Assembly (NCBI GenBank): GCA_033065855.1
Contig: JAVXUO010000160.1
Coordinates: forward strand, 38,632-102,631
Direction: 5' to 3'
Origin: Escallonia rubra
Lineage: Eukaryota; Streptophyta; Magnoliopsida; Escalloniales; Escalloniaceae
Length of the DNA: 64,000 bases
In this document: one piece after another, positions 25,301-38,900 of the stretch
Numbering within the stretch: position 1 is the stretch's first letter
How the letters are laid out: each line of letters starts with the position of its first letter
Position numbers and translations under genes: made by a program
Notes under the pieces: generated by a model
What the model saw: only the letters and a program-made list of their open reading frames with translations
Database searches by the model: none
Told to the model about the DNA's origin: nothing

Positions 25301-28300
25301 GTTTAGGACACCATACCTCTACCTAGGAGAGGTGTCCGTGCTTTCTAGGAAAGGAACAAACGAAAAGGAAAAAATGTAGGATCTGGATAAGTAACTCCAC
25401 CAGTGGAGTTCTTCCATTTGTTCTCGATTTGGACGAACTCAATATATTTAAACCATATGGATAAAAACAGCATCACTTTATTCTGATGGATAACAAATTC
25501 AGAATCAACCAATTTCCAATTAGATGAGGGACTTCACTTTTCTAAGTGGCATGAAATTTGGTACTGCCCTTGGTTTTTTCATGCTCTTTCCATCCAAATG
25601 GATGAATTTCTAAATCAAGCTTCGGAAGAAAAATGAAGAAATTTCAAATTCAGATAAGTAAGCCTTCTGTTCCAAAGCAAAAGGAAGAGGAAACCAATCA
25701 AACAGTAATTTTGCTGATGTTACACAAGTTTGTAACCAAAAGCAACCCAAACTAAAATCTTATCTTACCAAAATAAAAAGAACTTTGTAAGAGCAAAGAC
25801 AGCCCAGAAGACTTTCAAACCACTTTTACACCTTGTAAAAAACTTTGACACGGTTTTTGCTAAACTAATGGAGTTTTACTAAACCTAGGAGTAATTTTTC
25901 TTGGATCAACTTTTGTAGTCGAACTCGTGAAATCATACTAAAACTACCATGAGTTTGAGTAATCTGACAACGAGGTGCTATCAATATCACTTCGAAGCCA
26001 GATTGATGTCATTTTGTTCGTTTTAGAAAGTGTAACAAAGTTATTTGAAGATAGTAATGTGAAGACAAGAAAATCGCTAGTGTTGAGCATGATAATATTG
26101 TTGGACCCATCCTCAAACAGCTTAAGCTATTAGAGCATATGATAACTTAACATGGTATCTGAGCTCTGGTCTAGCAAGGTCGTCAGTTCAAGTTTCGCAG
26201 CTTTGATTTGGTCCCCCAAATATATTACTGCACAAAATCCACTTGACTAAATTGGGCACTTGGTGGTGGTGCACCTTGATTTGTCTCTCCACGTGCAATT
26301 GGGCTTGCACATGGTGGGAGTGTTAAGCAAAATATCATTGTCGAACTCGCTCTCTAATAGCTTAAGCTTTTAAACAAGTTGCGCATAGCCATTAGGAATT
26401 GGGGGGTAAGCTATAATTTGAAGAAGCTGCGCATGATCCGTAAAAAGGCTCCAGCTAGATGGGGAGTGCTAGAATGAGAATATACCCTCTCTCCCTCCTC
26501 CCACTCTAGTCCTCAAGAACGTCATCAAATGTAAAAGAAAATTAGTAAAACATATTTACTCCATGACTGATAGGTGGTGTGTCTGATGACGCTTGTCGTA
26601 TAAGGACACTCTAAACTGCAAACATCGGTGCTCACAAGCTTGGCGCTATTTAAGCATGTACAAATGGCTTCTTCTCATATTGGTTTTGTGCTTACAAATC
26701 TAACTTTATAAGCCATCCAGGTAATTCTAGATATTAAGACAAATTCTGCATAAAAGCTTAAAATTTAACCAAGGTAACAAAGGATTCGTAATTTGAGTAT
26801 TAGCAAAACTTTTTCATATGCTACAATGAACCACCGAACACTAACATATACAAGTAAAGACTCTCTATCTCAAACAGACCTTTCACCAAAAAAAGGTTTC
26901 TTCACGTGCTTCTCCAAAAGTTTTCTTGCATGCTCCCGAACCTACAAACCAGCAAAACATGAGATGAACACAGCATGGTGTGAAACCAAGAAACATAGGC
27001 CTGCCTGCCATCCACTTAATCACCTGCTTCTAATGCTTATTTGCCTTAAAACACTCGCTAATCGTCAAAAAGCTGTATTCCAACCATAGTCGTATAAAGA
27101 TACAACTAAAAATCTAATTTTTGTGCATCGTTATTGACTGTTGTACTGTATCGCACAGGTCAGATACACATCTTTTGGATTACGTCAAATAAATCTTAAA
27201 CATGTCATAAAATTTAACCAAAAGCAATGATCCCAGAATCCAGATAGAATATCCGACCATCATATAAACTACATATCGCACGCCAAAACCATATAATAGG
27301 TCGAGATTCCAATATTGAGCATAACACCAACAACCTTACGGCAGTAGCAGAGCCACGATTTGAAAAGACATGGGGGAAGAATTGCATGAAATGACAAGCC
27401 TGAATTGCCTTGAAGATCTTGACACCCCGTCCCCCTGCCCTCCTCCCCTCTGTGTTTTACAATACAAAATTTCCATGCTCTCGACATGTAGGTTCAAACA
27501 AAAATTAGTGCAGTTAAAAATATTATGATTATAATTAGACGGAATACACAATATTGACCCAAAGAAACTAAAGTTGTATCTGATAAATTGCTGACTTATC
27601 CATAGAAAAACAATAACGACATATAGATGTTTGGCCACACAATATCCAATTTTATTACTCTTTCCTTGTTCAAGGAAAACTACAAAGTTTCTTTGGTGTT
27701 CAATGCGAGTCCTTGTTACTATCAATGTGGACATTGGCATTTTATCCACAATGTGGCTACAGTCGTCTCTGCCCCATCGCCCAAGCATTCTAACACTGCT
27801 CCAAACAGAGCTCCGAGAAGCTAACATTGTTATATATTTAAATAGGTGGGGCTAAATCCACACGCCTTTTGGCTGAATCCAACCCTTTTGCCACTAAAGG
27901 TGCAAGCAACGTGGATCTAGCCTCACATATTTTTAGAGAATGAAAAAATCCAAACAAGAAAAGAGATAAGTGCAAACTTAAATCAAATCGTTATTAGCAA
28001 ACCTTATTCTCCATAGAGCAAAGTGCAAATTTCCAACCAACACTTTCACTTAGATTACAACAAAGAGCATCGATCCACTCGCTCTTGCCTGAATTGGGAA
28101 CTCCCGTAACTATTGTCAACTCTCCTGGCACAACCTGATCAAAACAAGAAGTTTAAGCAACTGTCAATAATGCCTCTGGGGCTAGTTCCCCCTGATTAAT
28201 ACGCATGTTGCCTCTTCTTATTTCTGACTAAATCAAATAAAGTCCCTCTAATTCCACTTCTGCTCGTGTTTATCACATGATTATCAGGCCCCAGATACAT

Positions 28301-29907
28301 CATGGACCTAATGACCCAAGAGATGACATAGTAGGCAACATATCGAGCCATAACATCATCCTATTTTAGAAGCTTCATAAATATGAGGCCTTCAATTCAT
28401 CACCGTAAAACAGAAGACGGATCCACTTATTGCCAGTCACATGGCAAAGCAAGCAAAAATCTTCAATATGTTGGTAATGTCAGAGGACATCCAATCAATT
28501 AAATTTGCAATCAGAACATTTTTATCTTTCATTTTCTATTTTTTCACTACTTTTAGCACCAAGTTGTTGTCTCACATCCCTTCAGAAAAACTCAAGTATG
28601 GAAGGTAAAGAGCTATTAAAAGTACAGGACGCTGTTATTTATACTTACGTTGTAAAATTCATCCAAATTTTTCCATCCGGTTGAAACGCCAAGCTCATAA
28701 CCAAGGGTTTGATAATAATATCCATCGATCTCACTCGAGTAATCGCTGAAGTTGAACAATCCTTGTATGGGATATAACTCAGCATTCTCGATCACTTGCC
28801 TTAGTTCACGAGGTCCCAAATACATGAGCACCTATGATTACATAGCTAGGTGTCAATACCTATACAGAACGTTAGATAAATAGTCGCATGGGTATTGCCC
28901 ACTGGCAACAATAGCTCAAAACGAAAACTTTGAGTGTGAATTTTTCAAGCTAATAAACATTGGACTAAAATGAAAGGTCTTGTAGGACAGAGATCTGATA
29001 AATTATAAGACTTGATACATTTCAGTTATTGACTACAGGAGAGAACTGCCAATATAAGATGGTACAGTAACTAACAAAGGCATCACATGGGCTAGTTTCT
29101 CTAATTGATACTAATGACAAAGCTTTAAGGAGCTCTATAAATGATGAAAAACTTGGGGACTTCAAGAAGAATCTTTTCAACAACGATTTAATGGTTTTCA
29201 GAAACATCAAGCAATCACACTGGAAAAAACCAGACACCTAGAGAAGAAAAAATTAAGAAACCTGATACTGACGTTTATATTGCTCCTGCGAGAGCGACAT
29301 GTTCAGCATGTACCACCACGGCTGTTAATGAACTTCAGTCTGTCAACTAGGCACACCCAGAAGTCTAACCTCCTCAAGTTTACTGACTCTCAAGTACTTA
29401 GCTACTAACTCAATCCCGTTTCTTTAGCTGATATGTACCATCTTAGCTGATATAAGATGGTACAGTAACTAACAAAGGCATCACATGCGCTAGTTTCTCT
29501 AATTGATACTAATGACAAAGCTTTAAGGAGCTCTATAAATGATGAAAAATTTGGGGACTTCAAGAAGAATCTTTTCAACAACGATTTAATGGTTTTCAGA
29601 AACATCAAGCAATCACACTGGAAAAAATCAGACACCTAGAGAAGCAAAAATTAAGAAACCTGATACTGACGTTTATATTGCTCCTGTGAGAGCGACGTGT
29701 TCAGCATGTACCACCACGCCTGTTAATGAACTTCAGTCTGTCAACTAGGCACACCCAGAAGTCTAACCTCCTCAAGTTTACTGACTCTCAAGTACTTAGC
29801 TACTAACTCAATCCCGTTTCTTTAGCTGATATGTAGGCATGCTACGAAGTAAAAGGTCATGTAGGCATGCTTCGAAGACACACACATGAACGTGTGTGTG
29901 TGTCTAA

Positions 29908-29941
<34 letters not shown>

Positions 29942-32900
29942 GAGCTAAAATCCACACCTCTCCCAAATTTGCCGCTAAACTTATTAATTATTGCTTTAGC
30001 GACAATCTTTTCTTTTAAAAGGCTGTAACTCTAGTTTGATTTGTTGTGGTTCTAGCCTCACCCCAAAAGACATGCATATTAAAAAAGTTTTCGCTGTATG
30101 TAGGTAACTTGTTTTGTGTTTCCTATGAATGCTGGGGGGTCTATGACCTAAGTTCAACTATAATGCAACATGCCAACAGACCATTGCTACAGATGTTTTA
30201 TCATTAAGGCGTCTCATGTGTGCTAAATGAAGTTTATATGCTTTTATAACGGATTCATCTATTTTTATATAATACAGCACATTTAAAATAAATTTTGGAG
30301 CCTCTAACTAGCTTAAAGTTGCATATCTCCTGTACCAAGAATAATCACCAGAAGTCAGAGATCATGGCCAGTAACGCACATGTGAACCATGTACTTAAGC
30401 CCTTAAACATTCGTTTCATGCTATAGCATTTTATAAAATAAAATAAAAGGCAACACTACCTTATGCTTTGTACAAATTATATGATAGCAATCCCTACAAA
30501 AGAATTCTGGTACTTATTTCCACAGTTTCTTCTTGTACACTTTTCTTCCAAAACTTCACTCTTTCAACTTCTCAAGAAACCAATCAAATCTCATTAAGAT
30601 GCTTAACGTTTAAAGCCACAATATGCCGACAGAAGAAGGTTACAGTTCATGCGAAGACACAAGACATTAAAAATATTAACCACATTTGCCCGATGTAGAG
30701 GCAACGTGTGCATGACATATCCAAGCCTCAAAGCCTAAAATTTTCCCTTCGCTTCTTAGTTCTTCCAAACCCTAAATGCCATTTATTCACCCCTGACTTT
30801 AGCCAGTATTTCCTAGAGGCTTATGTAAGAAACGGAAGTTGAAGCCGACAAAGGTTCCAGTAAAAAACCTCATTTGCATCTTTGAAACGGCCAGTTTCCC
30901 CCTTCTCCGGCCATCTAACTCTCCAGCATCTGCTTAATCGAGAAAAAGAAGAACTGTAAGAGACAAGTGGTTGCATGAAAATTGATTTCAGAATGTTCAA
31001 AAACAGTATCATCCGACATAGGACCTTTCTCTTCCTAGGCGGCGTGCAAGTTCTTCAGCTAAGGCCTGACCAGGTGGATCACCATCAGTGGCAAGTATTA
31101 TGCGAGATGCCTGTCAGAATATCAAACAAATCAGGAATACCAAATTTATTACCCTGTCTAATTTTACTAGAAACTAAAAAGAAAGATAACAAACAGGATG
31201 CCGTATGTCAACAAACCTTTTCTAGGTATGCTTTGCAGTTCCACAGATATCGATACTTTTTGTCCTAGCTTGACAAAATACACGAGAGGAGCATTAAATC
31301 CACCTTTCCAATAGAGAGGAAGTCCTAAAATCTAGAAATTACAAGGAACGGCACTGTTCTTGCTCCAATTTTCTTGTTTTTGAGACAAAATTTTGTTATA
31401 AAAGCTAAAGGAGTACAAGCAGCGATGAAAGAGTGCCTACAGAGCCAGATTGTGAAATAAGACGCTCAATTTACAGCAAAAGATGTAGGTTGATGGAAAT
31501 TGCAGCCAAATGAGAAGGTTGAATAAGGAAACAGAATCCAAAATTCTGAGTAAATGGAGAACATGGGATGGTATCTACTCCAGCAAAGGAGTGGACCACA
31601 ATACAAGAAAACAGAAGTAAGAGACTTGGTGTATATTAGCAAAGACCTCTATTTGAGACGGCAAATCCTTTGTGGAGACTGATGGAGGAGCACCATCAGG
31701 GACACTCACACAGTTTCGAAATCCAGCTTCTTCCATTGAAAGTTTGTCAATTTCACCCTCAACCTATAAGTGAAAGGCAGAGTAAGATAAATTGATTTCT
31801 CCGTAAGCAACCGAAAGGTGAAGGGGAGTTAACAATAAAAGTTATTACGATGATGATATCACTTGCTCCCTCTATATCGTCCAGTCCATAAAATATTTTC
31901 TCAGTGTCATTCTCCTGCAGATCAACAGCACAGCAAGGGTAAAACAGTGTAATATCAAACTTACATGTGCTTAACACTTTGGTGAAAGCCACATAACAAG
32001 ACAGGAACTGTCTATCAGAAAAGCCAAGAAAGGAATGGGCTTTTCTTTCGTACTTTGAGCAGACGTTATCGTGCTCATATATTGCTTCCTCAGAAATTTG
32101 GCACCATTTCTAAGATTTCAAAAGCAGTTGATTTTGTTTTCGAGCAAATGTGATCCTCTGGCCAGACTCATCCCAATCATTTAACGGATTTAAATAGATA
32201 AAGGTGCCATATATCAAATGTCGCTAGGTAAAATTAATCTGAATACAAATACCCATGAGAGAGATACAGGGAGAGAAAGGAAAAGTGAGTGTAACATGTC
32301 ACAAAAACCTGCCAAAATTTTTTGTTAATATCTCGATACTTGCAACTCACAAGTCCTCCATTCCGTCGATAAGGAAAAGCAATAACAATCTGTCAAAAAA
32401 AAATCGGTTAGTCAAGTGAAAATTAATAGCCATTAATACAGGAGTAACTGGGAAAAAAATAGTGTGCTTAACAGAAGTGATTTTAATCTTCATGTCGTCA
32501 AAATTGGCATAAAAAACGTAACTCGAGACAATTTCACCAGAGCCAGAAATTATGTTTTTACACCTGTAAACCAGAGAATGTATCTACTCACTTGACTTCT
32601 AGCATGGCAATTTGCAGTCAATCATGAATGACTAAGCCCTTATTAGTAATATCGGCTCAGAACCTAGTATGTAACATGACTCTAGGGCATTGAGGCCACA
32701 ACATAACTATATTATTACAACCACCACTATGAGAAGTTGAGCTTCAGTATTGACTGTAACAAGTTGGTTGGTTGTATGATAATAAACGAAGTGTTCGTAT
32801 CTCAGTGTCAAAAAATAGGTTGCAATCACTGTAGAAGAGCCTCATAATTAAAAAAACAAATATAGATAAAGCCTTCTTCTGAAGTAAGTATGCTTGTGCA

Positions 32901-35900
32901 CCTGATCACCATATGTTCGTTGCATGACAGCATTCCTACGCAATGTTTCCTCAGATATCATTCGTTCAGCAAAATATGCAAGTACCTGAAAAAAAAAGCT
33001 TGAATAAAAATTATCAACTCTGTTTAATAAATGTAATAAATAGAAAATGCTAAACAAACTTGAGATAGAAACAGCATAATTTAACGATATCATTGAAGCA
33101 TCTCTCTTTTTAGCAAGAAAAGTTGCATGGAAACATAAATAGCACCAAAAAAGAAAAACAGAAATATCCAAAATGATTCTCAATGTAAGAAACTTAAAAA
33201 AACTGTTTATTCTTTTTATCCCATTTCACCCATTATAGCATTAGAGTCTTCGAGAGCCTTGTCTAGTAAAAATGGCTCAAATTCAACCTCTAAGCTTCTT
33301 AAAGAATACACAGTGGGCCCTTAGAACTTATCTGAGGAAAGAAGCGAAACCCATAAACTGAAACTCAAAAATTACAAGGAATGTCTCAGAAATCCCAAAG
33401 TGTCAAATTCCACATTGAACCATCACCCTGCAGAGGAAAATTAAAAATATCCTCCTCAATAAAGTCGTCCACATCAGTGACAGTAAAAAGTACGGGCTCT
33501 TCCCGATTGCTGGAACATATAGAATACCTTATCACCATAGATATTAGTTTTATCCATCTCTACGGTTGTTTTCAAAATTTAGAAGATTCAACAGCAACCT
33601 AAAAAACTAATTAGCTTTACAATTGCTTTACATGCAATGCAATCAGATGAATTTCTATGATCCTAAGTAGCACGGACACGGTGTCCGACACGCACATCGA
33701 CACCGACTGGGACAGCGGACACCAGATTTTCCGAAAATTCAGATTTTGAACACCGCAGGACACCACTGTTTTAATAAAATTACTATCTTTTACATATATT
33801 TGCCAAGATATGAGAAACAAACGTCATATGCATCACCATTTTTAATCCAATTTAGCACTACAGTTGAATCAGTATACATTTCAGTAAATACTGGACTTTT
33901 AAAACAAAAAAATCTGTTCCTTGAAGGGTTTATTTAAATCAAATGGTAGAACTTTGGAGTATAGTAGAAATATGTAAAATTTATGGGGTCAAGATGAAAA
34001 TATATCAAAGACGATGGCCCAAATTCTAATATCCAAATTTTCTTGTTGATACGATTGCAGTACTTGTCGGCAGCATAACTCTCCCATATCCAAAGATCGG
34101 TGGTTAAGACAAAGAGGAGAAGAGCAGTAGTCCCCTTCAAAGACCTGAACAAGGTTTAGATCGAAATCTAGCCAGATCTGGGACATAAAGCAAACGAATT
34201 TGCTGCCGATAGAAGATCAAAAACATGTTTCGGACACCGGAAAGCCGTTCTTGGCCTCTTCGGCGGCGTCCATACATGTCCAATATTAAATTTAACTACG
34301 TAACTATTCGGACACCGGAAAGCCACGTCAGACACGTGTCCGGAGGTGTCGAAGGCGCGTCGGCATCCCGGCAGGTGTCGGACACCATACCTTGCCCTCC
34401 TACTCCTCCTAGTAGTGTCCGTGCTTCTTAGATATGATCCATATCACCATATTAATGTTGCGACATTTTCGATCAGTACTCAAAAAGGGGAATAAGAAAG
34501 GAAACGTGGAAAAATTCTAAGCTCACATTTGTATATACATGTTTGTGAGTATGTATCTCTCTGTCTGTGTGTGTGTGTGCAGAGACACCCACATAAATGT
34601 ATATATACATACATATATGTGTATTCACACACACGTGTATGTATGTATGCAAATAGGGAGAGAGAGGGAAACAGACAGACAGACAGAGACATAGTGTGTG
34701 TACAGAACAAAACCAACGCAGATGCTTCCAACAATCTTCACAGATTTAATGTTTTACAACTTGAAAGAGTTACAAAATATGGCGGAAACGGAAAATTAAA
34801 TTCTAGATTTTCTAATTCCAAAATCGATTCTTTAGATGTACCAATACCATTTCAAATCCTCCAAACAATTTTTTTAATGAAAGTAACTTGAGAAAAATGA
34901 TAAACAGGGACTTAACAGTAAATTAAAACATAACCCCCAAGAGTACCTTTTTCGCTTTCATTTGTTTAGTGTTAGTACTATCATTATATCCACAGCATGT
35001 GCATACGAAAGGATAAAAGAAGGAGGGGGTGGGGGGCAACGTAATGTGACAAAGATCCAAGCAAACATCAAATCTGGTTATCTGATTATACAATGAATGG
35101 ATCAAACACAAAGTGAAACCTAACTACCTCATTGCACAAAGGTTGCAACCCAAGCTCCTGCACTGTGATTATTCTTTGTGGCTTTGCCTGGGTGATTTGG
35201 TTCATTCTTTTATAGCTTGACTTAACATCTGCAAAACCCTGTAACAAATGAAACACTTGTAAGCAAGACTAACATGCAATACATTTTTGACACGTAAATA
35301 AACATTAGCCTAGCTCCAAGAGCTCAATATATCACCTGTGTACTGCCTTTCCACCCACATTTAGCTCGAAAACAGTTATATACAGCTAGCCTACAACATA
35401 ATGACATACTCCAAATGGTTAAATGATAATAGAAAAGGCAAATTAATAAAAAAAATTAGTATGACTCACCCCTCCTTGGCAATGAAAAGGGATAAGCTCT
35501 TTTCCTCGTTATCCCCACCCTTGCACTATTCAAGAACAAGATTGCACAAAAACTCATTAAAAACTTATAAAAAGAAATTCAAGATTGTAAGGAACTATAA
35601 GAAATACTCAATAATCGTGCGTCGTTATTTCATCGTTTTGCAAGTTTTAGTGTATTGACAAGGTCGAAGGTGATCGCCAAACCAAAAGAAAAAACAGACG
35701 GCTCTAGACAACAATCCAAGCCGGCATCAAAGAGAAGCCGAGAAAAGACAACTACAAGTGTTATCAAGCTAATGAGTCTGTCTATTGAAGAAAAATAAAA
35801 AAAATGGTTGAAAGAATTCGCTCAAAAGGTTGAGCGGATGTAAATCTAACCAATTACGTGCTAATTGGGATCAGTACAAACTAGGATAAAGCCGCAAAGT

Positions 35901-38900
35901 CCTCCGGCAGCCAAGTAGTAGATACACTGCGTGATGTCACTGGGCCCACATAGAATGGTTGGGACGCATCCTGATACCAGCTGATGGCACAAGCTTGCAT
36001 GCAACAAAAGGGCTAGCCAAGTCGATGCTCTTGAGTCCTTTTTTCATTTTTTGACAGGTAAGAATTGAGTCCAACCATTTACATCTACTCATTCAAGAAC
36101 ATGTCTACAAAGCACAGAAAAGGCATTGATACTAGTGGCGTACTGCACTCATCAGCGAAATTATGTAATAGTCTGTGATTTTCAATAAAGGGTGGTTTCC
36201 ACTGAAAATCGTCATACTCACACTTATGTAAGTAAGAAGAGAGATAGAGCACTGTCTTGATCGCAGCTATGCCAAGAAGAGTCCACAAAACTAAAATACC
36301 ACCAGCTGAGTTGGTAGCTTCCAAACGATATCCGTTCTGCCAATATACCTCTAATTTTTTTACACCCATAAAGCATCAATATTTTCACTGACTTGTTCCT
36401 GTTTTAAGAAAAACATATCTACAAAAAGTGAAATCGCCGCAGGGGACGGACCCATGTTCACAATTGGAATTACAGCCTCAAAATAAGACAACAGGATCAA
36501 ACAAATCCTTTAGACGAGCATCGAAGAACATAAACCTCATAAGGAGAGTTGCTTCACAACTAATGTGGAACTGGACTGGCCTTCAAAACAATGCTTACCC
36601 TCTCCAACCATATGTACCACGGACAAAGAAGAACTATACTCAAAATCTAAAACAAAGACTTACTAACACTTCCTTGAGACCTCCTTCCAAGCATTCTAAC
36701 ACATCCTTTAGACTGTAGACTACAGGTACTTGAATTGTAAGCAATCCACCCTCCCTCCCCACCACCACGCCAAACCCCACCCCCCCACCCCAACCCAACC
36801 CGGGAAGGCATTTATCCTTTTTACAAAATTCCTTCACAAACGAAATGGCTACAACCAACACTTATTAGAAAAGGTCGCTTTGTCACCATAGCAAGATTGC
36901 AAAAGGCCGTTCAAGGGCAGAGCTACCCTCCCACATCTTAAACGCTACCAAAGTTCAGCCCATCGATCCACGACCCCCATCTGTATTCCCTGAAAACAAA
37001 AAAGCGCAATGTCACAGTGGACATCATCCTCATTGGTGAACTGCACTCCTGCAAAAATCTTCAACAAGTCATTGAGAACCCTCATACTCTCGGGAATCGC
37101 ATCCCCCCCCCCCCCCCCCCGCGAGCACTTTCTCTCATTTCCTCTTCTCGAATCAACGGACCAAATTAGCTTTTCCAAATCTCATTTCTTCTCAGCGCCA
37201 AAATCCTTCCCTTACTTTTGCCATCTGCCCCACATCAGTCCCTGTATTTCCTCTGTTACTTGCAGCACGTAATTAACTTTTTTCCTAGTATGTGTAGCAA
37301 GCCATATTTGGAGTTCATTTAGTAACCAAGACACTAAATCTTCCCAAGAGCCTTTCAACATTATCTTCATCCAAAGAAACATCTGCACAATTTCCCCACT
37401 AAAAATGGTCCAGACAAAAGTTAATTCCTTCAACTCTCCTCAGCAAGTACATTCTCTTATCCGTCACCCTCTACTACCAAAACCTAGAGGCTGGAGCTGA
37501 TCCATACACACCATGATCAAACTGCAGAACCTGTATAGCGGACACTTCTTCAGAGACCCTCGAGTCATTTTGTGAATATGCTCCTTCAAATACCAATCCA
37601 CCTAGAAACTCTCTGGAATAGCTGTACTGAGAATCTCTTCCGAAGCTGTTTAGCTTGTCTAACATTAGTCCAACAGTATGCTCAAACTGCAGAAACTGTA
37701 TACCGGACAAGTCTTTAGACAATTTTCAGGAAACTGTTGAGTCATTTTGGGAATATGTTCCTTTAAATTGCAATCCAACTAGGAACTCTCTGCGTAACAA
37801 CACAGAGCTTTTTCTTTTCCCAAGACAAATTAGCTTGTCTAAGATAAGTCTAACAGTATGTGATTCTGAAGAACATAAACAGTAATCCTGCACACTAAAA
37901 TTGAACTACTTATCTAAAGTCAAAAAAAAGAAGAAGAAACAAAAGATTGTTGAAGATATGGTACAGTCGTGCTTGTATACACAAATTACACAATTTACAA
38001 GTAGTCACCACATCTTATGGGCACATTAAATATATTATACATATGAACTGAATTTTACGCTATGAAAAAGGTGTTTGCAGCCAAAAAAATTAAATGACTT
38101 ATGTCTGGTATAATTGCGGCTATCGATGCTGAGATGCCGAAAAAGTTGATGGCATTGCAATCGGCCTGAGATTCGTTGAAAATGCTGTTTGCTGGTTGCA
38201 TATACCAAGTATCCTGCTGCGCAGCGAGATCAAACAGTTGACCGGAAATGGTATATAGGGGTGCTGCCCAAATTTTGTACATCCAACTAAAGGAAGACGT
38301 GCCAGCAGCAGTTGAAGTGGCTTGTGGCTTGTGGCTTGTGGCTTGTGGCTTGTGGCTTGTGGCTTGATCTAAAGGAAGCAATTGCCAATGGCTTTGGCTT
38401 GTGGCTTGTGGCTTGTCTTGTATTGGCTTGTCAGCATATTCTCACAAGTTGATTATGCAGTAGATGTGTGTAGTATCATATACGTTTTGCTCGAAGGCAT
38501 ATTCTATGGTCAATACACACAACCTATTCAAAGATGTACTGACTTCTGGATCTCTCATGGTCATTATTGCACTGTGCTTTTATTAATTACTAAGATAATT
38601 GTGGCTTTCCAAAACTTGTTGTTTGTCAAGTTCAGGAGCATTCCTGCAGATAGACCTTTCAAACATTTTCACAGCTTTATATTACATTCCTACTCTTTCA
38701 AGTCTTTTAAAAGGTATTCTAAAAACTTCCTTGAACCAAGTCCAAAAGAACCCACACTTCGTATAGTCTGTTGTCACTGGCATAAATAAATGGTCAAGCA
38801 GAGACCCTAGACGAATTGTGCGTCTGATAATCTCTGATATGCATATCAAACAAGTAAAACAACTCTTCTCTAGACTAAATACCAGATAGCAATAAGGTCA

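Noticed and set aside
34480..34891. Open frames on both strands
   Set aside because: Caused by the TG/TATG/CAGA microsatellite.
37105..37122. C homopolymer as a biological signal
   Set aside because: Length of such runs is unreliable in sequencing; no associated structure.
38382..38789. 135-codon plus-strand open frame
   Set aside because: Begins next to the GGCTTGT minisatellite, lies antisense in intron 2 and shows no family motif.
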